Origin: Linyphia triangularis
Taxonomy: Eukaryota; Arthropoda; Arachnida; Araneae; Linyphiidae
Assembly: GCA_963978545.1 (NCBI GenBank)
Contig: OZ021722.1
Coordinates: 12,491,401-12,555,400, forward strand
Direction of reading: 5' to 3'
Length of the DNA: 64,000 bases
The translations under genes were made by a program, and so were the position numbers. Under the pieces are notes generated by a model that saw only the letters and a program-made list of their open reading frames with translations, ran no database searches and was not told the DNA's origin. Shown piece by piece: positions 1 to 34,600 of the stretch (position 1 is its first letter; every line of letters starts with the position of its first letter).

Positions 1-136
1 CTAACTCCATGTAAAAAGCATAGTCTTTAATGACCTTCACTAAAGAAAAGGCAACTTATCGTCCAATAAAACAGGTAAATAATATAACTCAAAAAAAAAA
101 AAAAAAATTTAATATAAATCCTTTATATGCACTGGG

Positions 137-319
137 TTGGTTGGTTGTTTTCAGATTATTTGGCGCCGTCAGCAACACGAGGGCTATAATGCGCCGAAAC
201 ATTCGTCATTAGACAAGCCAACATACATTTACAAACACCCATGCCTAACACGGGACTCGGAACACGCAACCTCGCGGTCCTAGAAGCTAGCACGCTAACC
301 ACTATACAGTTTGGTCGGC
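137..319 (-). mobile_element. tRNA-derived SINE-A, copy 1
   Basis: Flanked by the perfect 14-bp duplication TTATATGCACTGGG (123-136 and 320-333). Read on the minus strand, it starts with a tRNA-like head (A-box TATAGTGGTTAGCGTGC, B-box-like GTTCCGAGTCC). A body with AACATTCGTCATTAGACAAG on the + strand follows, and the 3' end is CTGAAAACAACCAACC-like. It interrupts the repeat described at 320-790. Confidence 0.93.
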
Positions 320-790
320 TTATATGCACTGGGAATATTTATATTCGTTAATATAGCGTCATTTCTGTTGCCAGCTTGTGCTTGGTGTTTGTGTCTCATT
401 TTAAATATTAAAAACATCTCCATCAGCAAAATATGAAGCAAACTACTTTTCAAAATTTATTCATTAAAAAACATGCAAAGAAATTATTCATTCACATCCA
501 GATTAGAACAATTTTATTATTTATTTATTAAAACAATTTTAGCAGCAGGAAAGAGTTATAGCAATGATCAGTTAAATGCTATTTCAGCGCGATTGGATGA
601 TGGCAAGTTGGTTTATTAGTATTCCGCAAAAGCAACCTTTTACAGACAGTGAAGCTCCAAAAACTTGATAGAATGCATTGTCATTTACATCAAATCTTTC
701 TGTTAAGTTTTAGCCCAACTGAATGACAGCAGGGGGGTAATTAGGCGTTTGCAGATTATCCTGCCATCGACATACAGAAACACATACAAA
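320..790 (+). repeat. Dispersed repeat family R3, copy 1
   Basis: Closely resembles 50140-50600 in the same orientation, sharing words such as GTGCTTGGTGTTTG, ATTTATTTATTAAAACAATTTT and ATCCAGAT. No coding potential or termini recognised. Confidence 0.75.
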
Positions 791-905
791 TAAAATCGAA
801 TTTAATATGACGGTAAATATATTATATAAAACAACCTTATTTCCGAATCCATAATTTGACAATACATTTACAATTAAACTGAAGATTATTAAAGTACTTG
901 AAATA

Positions 906-1461
906 CAGGGTTACTACAAAAGAATAGTTCATTTTCAAAACCCGATTTATTCAAAAGTATTATACTTACAAATATGATTGATATATAAAAATAACCACAA
1001 ACTATTCAAGTTTTATGCTAACTCAACAAATGTTCTATGTGAGCCCCCCTGTCACACACGTCCAGGCGGTAGTTCAATTCATTCCACACAATTTGTAGCA
1101 TGATCGCGTCAATGTTCATCAATGTCGCCGGATTTAACGCTGTGTGACTTTTTCCTTTGGGGGCACATTAAGGACATTGTTTATGTACCCCCACTACCGA
1201 AAACGATAGAAGTGATGAAGAAACGGATCAGTGATGCATTGATGAACATTGACGCGATCATGCTACAAAATGTGTGGAATGAATTGAACTACCGCCTGGA
1301 CGTGTGTCTTGTGATAAGGAGGGCACACATAAAACATTTGTAGAGTTAGCATAAAACTTGAATAGTTTGTAGTTATTTTCATACGTCAATAATATTTGTA
1401 AGTATAATACTTTTAAATAAATTGGTTTTTGAAAATGAACGATTCTTTTGTAGTAACCCTG
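906..1461 (+). mobile_element. Tc1/mariner-superfamily foldback element
   Basis: Ends CAGGGTTACTAC / GTAGTAACCCTG sit between TA dinucleotides (904-905 and 1462-1463), the Tc1/mariner target. Arms 906-1124 and 1237-1461 are inverted copies of each other and enclose a 112-base loop. The right side keeps the end of a transposase frame (1122-1343). Confidence 0.88.
1122..1343 (+). pseudogene. Transposase C-terminal remnant (Tc1/mariner superfamily)
   Basis: About 70 codons reading SPDLTLCDFFLWGHIKD, VYVPPLP and WNELNYRLDVC. This is the familiar C-terminal signature of arthropod IS630/Tc1/mariner DDE transposases, including the last catalytic acidic region. The N-terminal two thirds and the other catalytic Asp residues are missing, so no activity is possible. 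Confidence 0.85.
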
Positions 1462-1566
1462 TACTTAAAATCAGTGTTCCATAGTAATGTAAAAAAAATA
1501 CAGATGAGAATACTTAGAAAATATAAATAAGAAACTAATCAACAGTTTGTCATTAAATATACTTAC

Positions 1567-24313
<22,747 letters not shown>

Positions 24314-25574
24314 TTCACTCGAACTATCTCTTGAAAATTTAAATTTTACATCTTTTTTTAATAATACCAACTTTAAACAACATAATACAATAGAAATTCA
24401 ATCATTTTATTCTAATAAAACAGGACGACAACCGGTGCGACATGACTGAAGAAGAGTAAATAAACATTGCATTTCACTTCATTTCGATTCAGTCCAAAAG
24501 TTTTTTTTAAGCAAATCCTTTTAAATGATGTCACACTTTTAAGTAATGCGATTTTTACATCAATTTAAAATACGTGTTTTTGGTCCTTTTATTACTAAAA
24601 TCACCACAAATTAAAAACACTGACAATACATCTTGAATTATTGTATAAGTTCCAGAGTTTTCAATTTTTCATCCTTGAACTGAAACGCAACATAACGTGT
24701 TTTACTAGAAAGAAAATGTTTTTACGAAAAAAAAAAATTCTACCTCAATAATAACTCAACGGAAAACAAGTGCAACAAAGTTGCACACAAATATATAAAA
24801 CTAATTTTAGTTGCGTATGTTTGTTCAACAACCTCTTTAAATATAGTAAAAACTGCAGTTTTATGCAACAGATTTTGATGCATATAAGAACACTACAAGT
24901 ATTATATATTATGCAAAACACGTACAAATTAATTTGAACGATGATTTCTTGTATGAACAAAAAGAAATTTCTAGACAAAATTAATTTTCAGTGGTGTGTG
25001 TGTGTAATTTCTTTAGGCCAAAATATAAAATGCCAAAAATATAGAATTTTTTCAATAAAGATAACTTCTTGAAAACTACAAGTTTAAAACAATTTAAGTT
25101 TTTCTTTAGTAAATACTCATCTGATCATGCATACTCTCTGACGATGAATATATTTTGAATAATAATTACTTATGCGAAAAGTAGTACTTTTTCCAACGTG
25201 GCAAAATGCTTATTTGATGAGTGTGGGAGCATGAGAGTCAAATATTTAACCGAATTTTAAAAAATAATTTCGAAAATGTTGCGCACAATAATTTTTATAA
25301 TTACGAGCAAAAAATATTTTTAATATATTATATATACAAATGCAAAGATGGCAACCAATTATTATAGACACGATGTCCATCTAGTTTCATACGAAAACAG
25401 AACAATTGGGATCGACCTGTTCTGTAACATGTATTAATGGTGACAACTCCACTCAATGAATTTCTTCTGAAAATATGTAATTTCTATAGCAAAACTATAT
25501 AAAATTTGAGTACGAGGCGTAGTGCGGAAAAGTATTCGATAAAATGTTATACTCTCATCACGATTTCAGATTAA
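24314..25574. other. Intergenic region upstream of AARS2, nothing recognised
   Basis: Should contain the AARS2 promoter and 5' UTR, but no core promoter motif stands out from the A+T-rich background. A short GTGTGTGTGTG run lies near 24995. Confidence 0.4.
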
Positions 25575-26235
25575 ACTAGGGGTGAGAAACATATCGCCCA
25601 ACTTTTTCAAGTACTACACTTAATATTGGTCACTGCATTTAAATTATTCTTGGATTGGTATGATTTATCGTTTTCGTTTTCACATTTTCTTCAATTAATT
25701 ATTTTTGGCGATGATTATGTCATATTGGCAAAAAAAAAAAAAAAAAAAAAAAAAAAATAGCTAGAATGGCAAAATTGCCGATATGTTTTTCCATCAATAT
25801 CACATTATCCTTTCAGTGCGCGATGGAAAAGAGAATTCTATCTTACATGCATTCTTTTTTCAAATTTTTACGTCTTTGTCGCATTTCAACTCGTATTTCG
25901 AAGGTGGGAATGTTTAGAACTCCTTAGGAGGCATTACCACAGCGATTTTGATCAAAATCGTTAGAATCTTTTTTCGGCAATTGCTAATTTTTCAATGGCG
26001 GCTACCGTATGCGCATGTTCAATTTTAACACGAAAACCTTAATGACAGGTTCCATGGCCACAACTAACTTGTAAAACATAATTTGAACACTGCATTAGGT
26101 CAATCCTTTCGGGAGTTATGCTGACCACATAAATTTTTGCTATACACCGTTTTTGAACTCAGCACGTTCCAAAAGAAATTCAAAAGAAAAAAGAAGAAAA
26201 AAAATATCGAAAATTTTAACTTTCGTTATTTTCAA
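25575..26235 (-). repeat. Dispersed repeat family R1, copy B
   Basis: Minus-oriented relative of copy A. Near its start GGGGTGAGAAACATATCGC matches copy E (GGGGTGTGGAACATCGCAC). It ends with GGGAGTTATGCTGACCAC, the complement of the GTCAGCATAACTCC start of copy A. It contains a poly(A) run near 25730. Confidence 0.75.
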
Positions 26236-26339
26236 TTGATGAAAGTAATGGATTTGGTAAAAAAAAAATCGATATTTTTTGCATTTATTCACGTTTTGGA
26301 ACTTCCAGAGTTAAAAAAAACATGGTACATAATAAGTGT

Positions 26340-26581
26340 CTGTCTATAGTCAGCCTTAACTTCCCAACAGGTTGACTTACGATGTTGAAATTTTATATAT
26401 GGTCAGCGGTAGCTATGGACTTATCATAAAAGTTTTGGTCAAAATAGCGCATAAGGTAGCTGCCATTGAAAAATTTATGTTTTTCACTTCAACAATTGCC
26501 AAGAAACGGGCAAACTCCACAAACTATTTCGATCAAATTCGCTGAGCCTTTTAAGGTGTTTTGAACATCCTCATCTCCGAA
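26340..26581 (+). repeat. Dispersed repeat family R1, truncated copy
   Basis: Plus-oriented fragment (GTCAGCGGTAGCTATGGAC, AAATAGCGCATAAGGTAG, TTTTAAGGTGTTTTGAACAT) ending abruptly at the R2 element at 26582. With copy B it forms a head-to-head arrangement. Confidence 0.7.
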
Positions 26582-26955
26582 TCGCTATGTTACGATCTTC
26601 TAGCCCACTGCATTTAGAAACTACTTTCTATAACACCTTGAAATTTGGCGAGTAGCAACAAAAAAGATCACTTAACGAAATGCCATAAATTGTTTTCACC
26701 TAATGTCTACCGATTATAAATGAAAATTAAAATACCAAAAAGACAAAACCAGGTGGAGCCACTGATGCATATGCATTGACGTAAAGTTTTCAAATATATA
26801 ATGAAATATATTAGACGCTATTTTCAAGTTTTTAATTTATGTCATTTAATTAAGTTATCATTTTCGTATCTATACTCACCAAATTTCAAGGTTTTTGAGA
26901 AAGTAGTTTCTTAATGCACTGGGCTAGAAGATTGTAACAAAACGAGTATAGGGAA
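26582..26955 (+). mobile_element. MITE family R2, copy 1
   Basis: Inverted ends GTTACGATCTTCTAGCCC / GGGCTAGAAGATTGTAAC with AACTACTTTC and ACCTTGAAATTTGG paired inside. It lacks the outer 15 bases of the left end that copy 2 (44696-45767) has. Its interior CACTTAACGAAAT is the unoccupied form of the nested insertion site in copy 2. Confidence 0.85.
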
Positions 26956-28392
26956 TGAGACCTTACTAGGACTTCCATATGTAATACAGATTTGTTTTCC
27001 ATTACGTATGTTATCTCTCCTTTTTTTTTTTTTCTTCTTTTTTTTTATGGAGTTCAAGGTTACGATGCATATGATACCAGAGTATGACGCATAATTTTGT
27101 GGTTTTTCTACTCGTAAACATAACATAAATCTAAGAGTTGTGTTTTTGTTTTATATAATATTGCCTGGGTGAAGAAGTTAAGTGGAAAAATAATTATTTC
27201 AACTCGGTCATATATATGCATTTACATCGCCAGTCGGAAGCAACATAAAACATGTCAAGCTCTAGTGAAGTTTAACGGAGCAAGGGCAACACATGGGCCA
27301 TACTGCGTCAAGCTCTAGAATTTGTCCGCAAACATTTAGTTACTGATTTTTTTGGATAATATTGTAAGAATAATGATTTTTTTTTTGAAAAATTATATTT
27401 AAAATTTTTGCAAGGATGCACCACTCTATAAAATTCTATGGAAAGATTTTTGATTCGAAGAAAGGTTATATGACTTTTTCTTTTAAATAAAAATAACATT
27501 TCAGTTAATATTAGTTATCCTAGTTTCTATTTTTTTGTGGTACATTTTTATTCCAATGATTAAATGCGAAAGCGTGAATATTTGTGGCAAAGATTTGCGT
27601 TTGCGATACAGTACGAACCTTTTCACTGAAAATAAAGTCACCGCCTTCTCTTTTGCTGCTTAGTATGGCTCTCTGTTATCAAAAAGTAAAAATGTTACTT
27701 GTTTTTATGTTATTTCTGCTCTGAAGAAATTGGTTTTGTTTCTTCATAGCCGGAAATATACGAGGAACAAAACATACTTTGCTCATCTGAATGGTTTAAA
27801 AAGCATTTATAAATCTTCACTTATTTGCTATCCGTTAATATTGATGCAATCTTTACTGTTCACAAAATTAAGAAATGTAAAGTATTAGTAATCTCATTTG
27901 TTACATTCGAACGTTTATCGTTTGAACTGTTCTAAAATCGTCTGCGTATTATATCGTTTGCTTGTCTAGTATTTTAATTCCAAACCTACAGTTTAGGTAA
28001 CAATAAAATTGTTAATTAAAATTAATTTTATAAATCAATATTTTTTTGTAGTTAACATTAAATGGATATTCTTAACCCTCTCAGACATATAAATTTCCCC
28101 CAAAAATAATATTCTATACGAACGTATAAATTCGCATTAATCAAGCAGGTGCATTCGGGAAGAACCCCCAACACTTTTTCTAACATTATTGGCTTATTTC
28201 AAAAAGAATGCAACCGTTTTTCTAATTCCCAATAAATTCGTTGACAGGTGTACCCCTGTCCAGCCCAACGGCAATTCTTCCAGAACATTTATTCGACATT
28301 CTAAATTCCTTTTGACAATCGTCTGCTTTGCCCGAAAGAACATTCTTAAGGTAGAACGTTTTTTAAGATCCTAGTACTTTGAAGGTTTTAAA
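26956..28392. other. Intergenic region upstream of the HSF-like gene
   Basis: Holds the presumed promoter and 5' UTR. No TATA-box or initiator can be singled out. Part of 27160-27220 resembles sequence at 49631-49680 (GTTATATGGAAAAATAATTA-like), pointing to an old repeat. Confidence 0.4.
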
Positions 28393-28637
28393 ATGATAAG
28401 CAAAGGGTTTTTAGAGAATTTGAATGGCGTGGTTTTCCCAAGGAAATTGTGGCTTTTGGCCACAAGTAACGAGATACAATCTATTCGATGGGCTAGGAAC
28501 GGGACAACACTTGAAATAGACAGTGTACTTCTCTGTGAAGAATGCTTCCATCCTCATATCTTTAACGTTAAGAGCAATCAGCACGTTCTTCGCCAGTTGT
28601 CCTACTACAAATTTGAGAAGTTGGACCATAAGAAAAA
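28393..28637 (+). CDS. HSF-like gene exon 1 (N-terminal part of DNA-binding domain)
   Basis: Residues 1-81 plus two bases of Lys-82. Contains helix 1 (FPRKLWLLATS), the IRW strand, and the recognition-helix region HVLRQLSYYKFEKL, which corresponds to SFVRQLNLYGFRKV in other HSF domains. Donor AAGAAAAA|gtaagt, phase 2. Confidence 0.9.
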
Positions 28638-31600
28638 GTAAGTCAAGCTATGCATTTATTTTTTCATTTTAATCATTTGCAAAAGCTATTATCTATGTGT
28701 GCACGCACAATTATTTTGTTCAGAATCCTTTTTTTTCTTATAATCTCATCATTTTGATGTCTTAACCAATTAAAGACAATTTTGAAATGGATAAAAAGTC
28801 TTTGTTTTCAATTTTTACCTTGTTTGTTTTGATCATTTAAAGTATATTTTGAATTTTTCGGAAAGTTATTTTTAGGATTTAAAAAGAAAACTCTAAATGG
28901 AACCACAATCGCTATTAATTAGCAAAGAAAATAAATCTAAAACGGCTATTGGCAAATTTACTGACCAACCGTCGTTAATGGGTTAAAAGTCATGAATAAA
29001 AACGAGAAAATAAACACGTTTAGTCTTTCATTCAAAATCCCTTGAAATGTACATGTCTGATTTTGCATTGGTCTACTCATTTAGTTTTCAATTCTTATTT
29101 AAGGTGCATTTATTTTTCACTTGTACTTTAATGCGCACAAAAAAAATATAAATAAAAAATCTTCTAGTGTAAACTCCTCTCTCCGACTCACTCCACCACA
29201 CCAATGAGAGGACATTAAGATCAAAACAGATTTTAAATATCTACCAGCCCCATTAGCCCCCTGTGCATATATACATAGCAATCTTTGGCGGTCGCCGAGG
29301 ACCGAACCCATAATACTCCGATCATGTGAGATCGATATAAAATTAAGTTAGTTGTTTGTTTTGAAACCACCGACTGTCTATTTCTGCCACTTATAAAGTG
29401 CTTAACACAGCCAAATACATCTCGTAATTTTGAGCATTTAGAAGAATACGAGATCGATATCTTCTTGTGTAAACCCCTCGCTCCGGCCCCACCACACCAA
29501 AGAGAGGACATTGAGGCCACGACAGATTTAATGTGCACCAGCCCCCATTAGGTACACACCGATATTTGGTGGACGGAGGCCCGAACCCACAACCCTCCGG
29601 TTATGAGCTCGATACTCTACCGCAAGGGTATCGGGAGCCCCTATTAAGTTAGTTAAAATATAAATAATGGTAAAATAAACAAAATATTAGTTCATGATAA
29701 AACCCGTTGCCAAACACCACATTTATCCGGGAAGAAAAAAAAAAAAGAAAAAAAAAAAAACGTCCAATAAAATCGTGCAAAATAAATGTTCTGTATTATA
29801 TATATCTGTACCTCATTTGAATGCTTCAAATTTCTTGCATTCATTTAATGTAATAGACTGAGAGGCGACTGCAATTTTTGGACCCCATCGAACATCATTC
29901 TGAATTTTTTATAGAAATTAGAGAAAAGTGAGTAGATTACGAATCCACTGGTCTGCCGTGGCAAAAATGGCCGGAACTGGTCAAAATTCGACTTTTAATA
30001 AGTTGAACTAAATCCAATTGCCAAATGAGCTATTACTTGCCAAATAATGAGCATTTTTTTTTTATTTGGTAACCCTCACTCTTTAATTTTCAATTAAGAA
30101 GGTTGCAGACGATTCAGATATCTGGCGACGGTCTACTTGCATCTATTAAAAGGGAGCCAAGTTGCAATAAACATTACGTCACTGATGACGTAACTGATGT
30201 CGCCAATTTGGCTTACTTTTAAAAGATACAAGCTTTATCGAGCCAGAGATCAGAAATCATTTGCGCTTTTTCTCATTGAAAATCAAAATGCAGTGGGTTA
30301 CCAGACGAAAAAATGTGTTCTCTTTTTGGCAAGTTATGACATATTTGGCAATCGGATTTTAGTTCAACTCATTCCAAGTCGATTTTGGACCAGTTTCGGC
30401 CATTTTTACCACGGCAGACCAGTGGATTCGTAATCTACTCACTTTTCTCCAATTTCTATAAAAAATTCAGAATGATGTTCGATGAGGTCCAAAAATTGCA
30501 GTCGCCTCTCGGATTATAATTAGTCTGTCTTGTACATAACAATAAAATGATACTCTAACACCTTTTGATTATTACTTTAATACTGATGCGACCATGCAGT
30601 TGGTTTTCTAAATTATTATCAAAATTTTGTCCACAATTTAAAAAAAAAAAAAAAACTAAAAGTGGGACCTTTTTTTTTTTTTTTCTTCTGCTTCTTTTTT
30701 TTTTTTTTTTTATATGAATGCAGATTCTGAATTCAAAGGTCGTCTTAAAACTCGCAGTTTGGTATTTGTTTTTATTGTCTTTTTCTCTTGTGTATTATTA
30801 TTATTTTGTTTATTTTATTGCAAATTTTCTACGGGGTCTGTCTTGAATCAAATTTTGTAACTTACAGTTCGTATTTCTTTAGTGAATCGAGCTCTGAAGT
30901 TTCCCAAATGCATTGCTTTTTGCAATAATAATTTTCCGAAATAACGCGTATAGTTTCCCTTAGATTATTTTTATTTTATAAAAATTGGGTTATTTAAAAT
31001 ATTTACCATCGAATGTTTCGTTTCCTATATTGTGCGCGCATATTGTGTTATTTGCGATTCAACAACATTATTCAACAAGAACTATCGTGCTACTTATTTA
31101 ACGCACATATAATGGAATTAAGAAATAGCTTCACTAGGCAAGATACAATGCACGACATAGTTAATTTCAACTGTATGCTTACGATAGTTTAAAAATTATA
31201 TGGATAATGTAAAAATTATTTTTTGTTAAAGTAAATCTTATTTTGTTCTTATCACATTGTTGCATGTCTTATTCAAAGAAAATTTAAAATAAATACTGCA
31301 TAAACTAGAGGTATTGAACATCGCAAAACTTTGAGTTATACTTATCACTGAATTGATATCTACATGGATAATTATCGTTTTCACATTTACATTAATTAAA
31401 AAAAAAATAGCTGGTTCGGGGATATTTTTGGCGATAGTTATTTCATTGGGAAAAAATAAACCTGCTAAAATTGCGGAATTGGCGACATTTTTTTCGGCAA
31501 CTATTACACTATCTTTTCATGTAAGTGAAACGAAGGACAAATAGTTTTAGATGGGTGATGCTCAAGAGAAAGAGAACTCTGTTTTAAAGACATTTGTTTT

Positions 31601-34600
31601 CAACCTTTTACGCATTTATCGCATTTCTACTACCGACATTTCGGAGAAGGGGAAGTTTAGAGTATACCTTAAAAAGCATTACCTCAGCGATTTTATCTAA
31701 ATCGTTTGAACCATTTTTTGGCAATTGCTAAAAAACATACGAATGGAAAAGTTGATCATCGCAGGTCAATCTATTCGAGAGTTATGCTAACAACGGACAC
31801 AGATACATTTTTCTATGCCAATTTTTTTAAACTTAACATGTCCCAAAAAGTGTAGAGAAAAAAAAAAAACATTTATTTTTTAGACCTAATGCAACACTTT
31901 TACTACCCTTTTTGATAACACATGAGTAATTGAAAGTAAAAGATTCTCATTTGATTAATGCAGTCTAAAATTGTAATTTAAGAATCTTTCTCTTTTTCAA
32001 AATTTTATAAATTTAGTATGCGTCTGTTCTCCCCCCCCCCCCCCCCTTCTACGATTTGTTATTATTTTAAAATAACAATCCACGTTTTTTGAATCCTTGT
32101 GTTTTATAGAACGGTATAGTGGCTAGCGTGCTAACTTCTAAACCGTGAGGTTGCGGGTTCGAGTCCCGTGTAAGGCATGGATGTTTGTAAATGTATGTTG
32201 GCTTGTCTAATGACGAATGTTTCGGCGCATTATAGCCCTCGTGTTGCTGACGGCGCCAGATAATCTGAAAACAACCAAACCTTGTGTTTTATATATTTGA
32301 GCTTCTTAACTGCCTTGTAAATTGTTGGGCTAAGCTACTGTAATGCAGCGCAGCCAAATCTGTTGTATATAACCAGGATTACCAAGTTGAAAAGTTTTAC
32401 ATTTTAAGATATGAAAAAGGTTGGAGGTCATGCCTCTTAGTTCCACAAACTTCTACGACAAATTTTTGTCGCACTGAACTTATTTATTGCTCCGCAACAA
32501 TTGTGACAAGTTTTTCTACAAAAAGGTTAAATCGAAAGGGGAAATATTTTCTGGCGTGTGTTACAGTAGAATTCCACAATGCTTTTAATTGTTTGCATTC
32601 TAGAATGTTTATCACTTTTTCTGCAAGTAAGTTTTCAACGGAAAACAATGTTTTCAAATATATGCTCTAAAATTCAAACAAAGATAATAGTAACGAAAAT
32701 ACATACAACAACTTAAGAGTTGACATCTTATATTTTGTAATAACATCAATACTCATTAGGGTGGTACTTATATGGGTTCAAAAACGAAACTTCATTTGAT
32801 TTTAACTTTCACCCCCTCGTTTTCCCCCTCCCCCTTTTGGTTTATTTTGTTAGGAAATATAAAAATTCTTTCTAATAAACTAATATTAATCCGTGTTGGA
32901 ATTTGAAAAAGTTGTTGAAAACCACAAAAATTTAATATTTTTGAAAAAATGGGATTTATTCGATTTTTTTTTCTTTTGACCCATTATGTTAACATATCAA
33001 ATATTATTTTAATAAATTAACTCATTTCACGTTGTTTCACTTTAACTAATAAAGCAAATCTTACTTTTTTACAATAAAAAAAATTTAGTATTTTTAGTGA
33101 TATTTTCTCTTTACTGTCATTTCTTTTTTTATCTCTAAAAGATAAGAGAGAAAAAAATTCGTACTTAATTTCCGATTTTGTTTTGTTTTGGAATATTTTA
33201 CTTACTCTATGTAACTAGCAAAAGATTGGGGAAGGGGGGGGGGGGGAATTTGAACTAAGCACAGAAAGTTTTGGTTTCGATTCAATTTCGTTTGTCTTCC
33301 GTCACTTTTTCAACGCACATAAGGGCGCTGGCGTAGGATGTTGGTTGGGGCCCCACCGCAAAATTTTTTTCTTCCTCCATTTTTTTTATCAAAATTGGGA
33401 ATTGTTATTTAAGCGAAGGGCTACATTTTTCTTTATAATATAGTTGTAAGTGAAAAAAAGTTTAAATTAAAATAATATTGTATTGGGAATGTGTCAAAAT
33501 ATGACCAGTCTCTGTTTTTTAACAAATGTTACTTTTTCAGTTTACAAGGTTCATTATAAGCAATAATAATTTATTTATTTTAATAGATTATTAGGAACTA
33601 TTGTGAAACATGTTACAGATGAATATTCATCTAAAAGTAATCAATTCAATCAGTACTCTCGTTCTCTGCTATCCCAGAAGAAGTTAAACAGTTTGTTTTC
33701 TCCCTCCTTTCTTTCTTTGTTTTCTTTTTAAAATTTTATTTCAGTTTTTGTTTTTAGAATGACACTTAAATAACAACAATGCTCCATTAAACTGAGTGTG
33801 TTAAAAACTCAAATAATATTGTAAAAAATAGAATAACTGAAACAAACGATTACCCGAGGAAGTCGATCAGGCGAATCCCATATAGTATTCCAATTCTGAT
33901 AACAATTTGAGGAAAAGTTTTTTTTATTTTCGGCATTCAGATGGGAATAAAAAAAAAACAATTATTTAACCACTTGCCGATAAAAATGTATCTTTTGCAT
34001 GATTACAAAGGTGTTATTCTGAGCAGGGATCTTCCTTTGGCAATACTTGGGAGTTGCTTGCGACCATTTACATTACATATTTAAAAACAAATTCGAATTT
34101 TCACATTCTGTAAATAAATCACAATACACTTTTCATTTCACTGTGTACATTTTAGGAGTTGGCTGTGAACTAAAATTCATTGAATATTACTGCCCTATTA
34201 TGCAACATCAGACGATATTCGTTGGATCAAAATGGAAGTTAAAATATTTTAGTAATTTAATACTTCAGTTTTTTTTTTCTATTCCAAAGAACAAGTACTG
34301 TTTCAATAATTCATTTCAGAGAAAGAAACACCGGGCTCAGATGAAAATAAGATGAAATGGTCTTTGTACATGTGGATGTCACTGACAACTGCTCTCCTAT
34401 ATTTCTGACGTTATTATGACCATGCCAATTCGTGATTCGATGAAAATTTGCATTTATTTTAAGTTGTGCATTGTAGTTGGTTCCAAATTTTGGCAGACTA
34501 TAAAACCTTTTTCAAAATAACTTTATGGATAAATTCAATCAGTTTTGTTAAAATTCAAGTCAATTTATCGTTTGCTAAATATTCGTCAGTTTTGCTTTGC

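Noticed and set aside
24314..24370. Longer AARS2 N-terminus from a TTG
   Set aside because: No ATG exists between the upstream in-frame stop and 24313; the ATG at 24313 has A at -3 and begins a good mitochondrial presequence.
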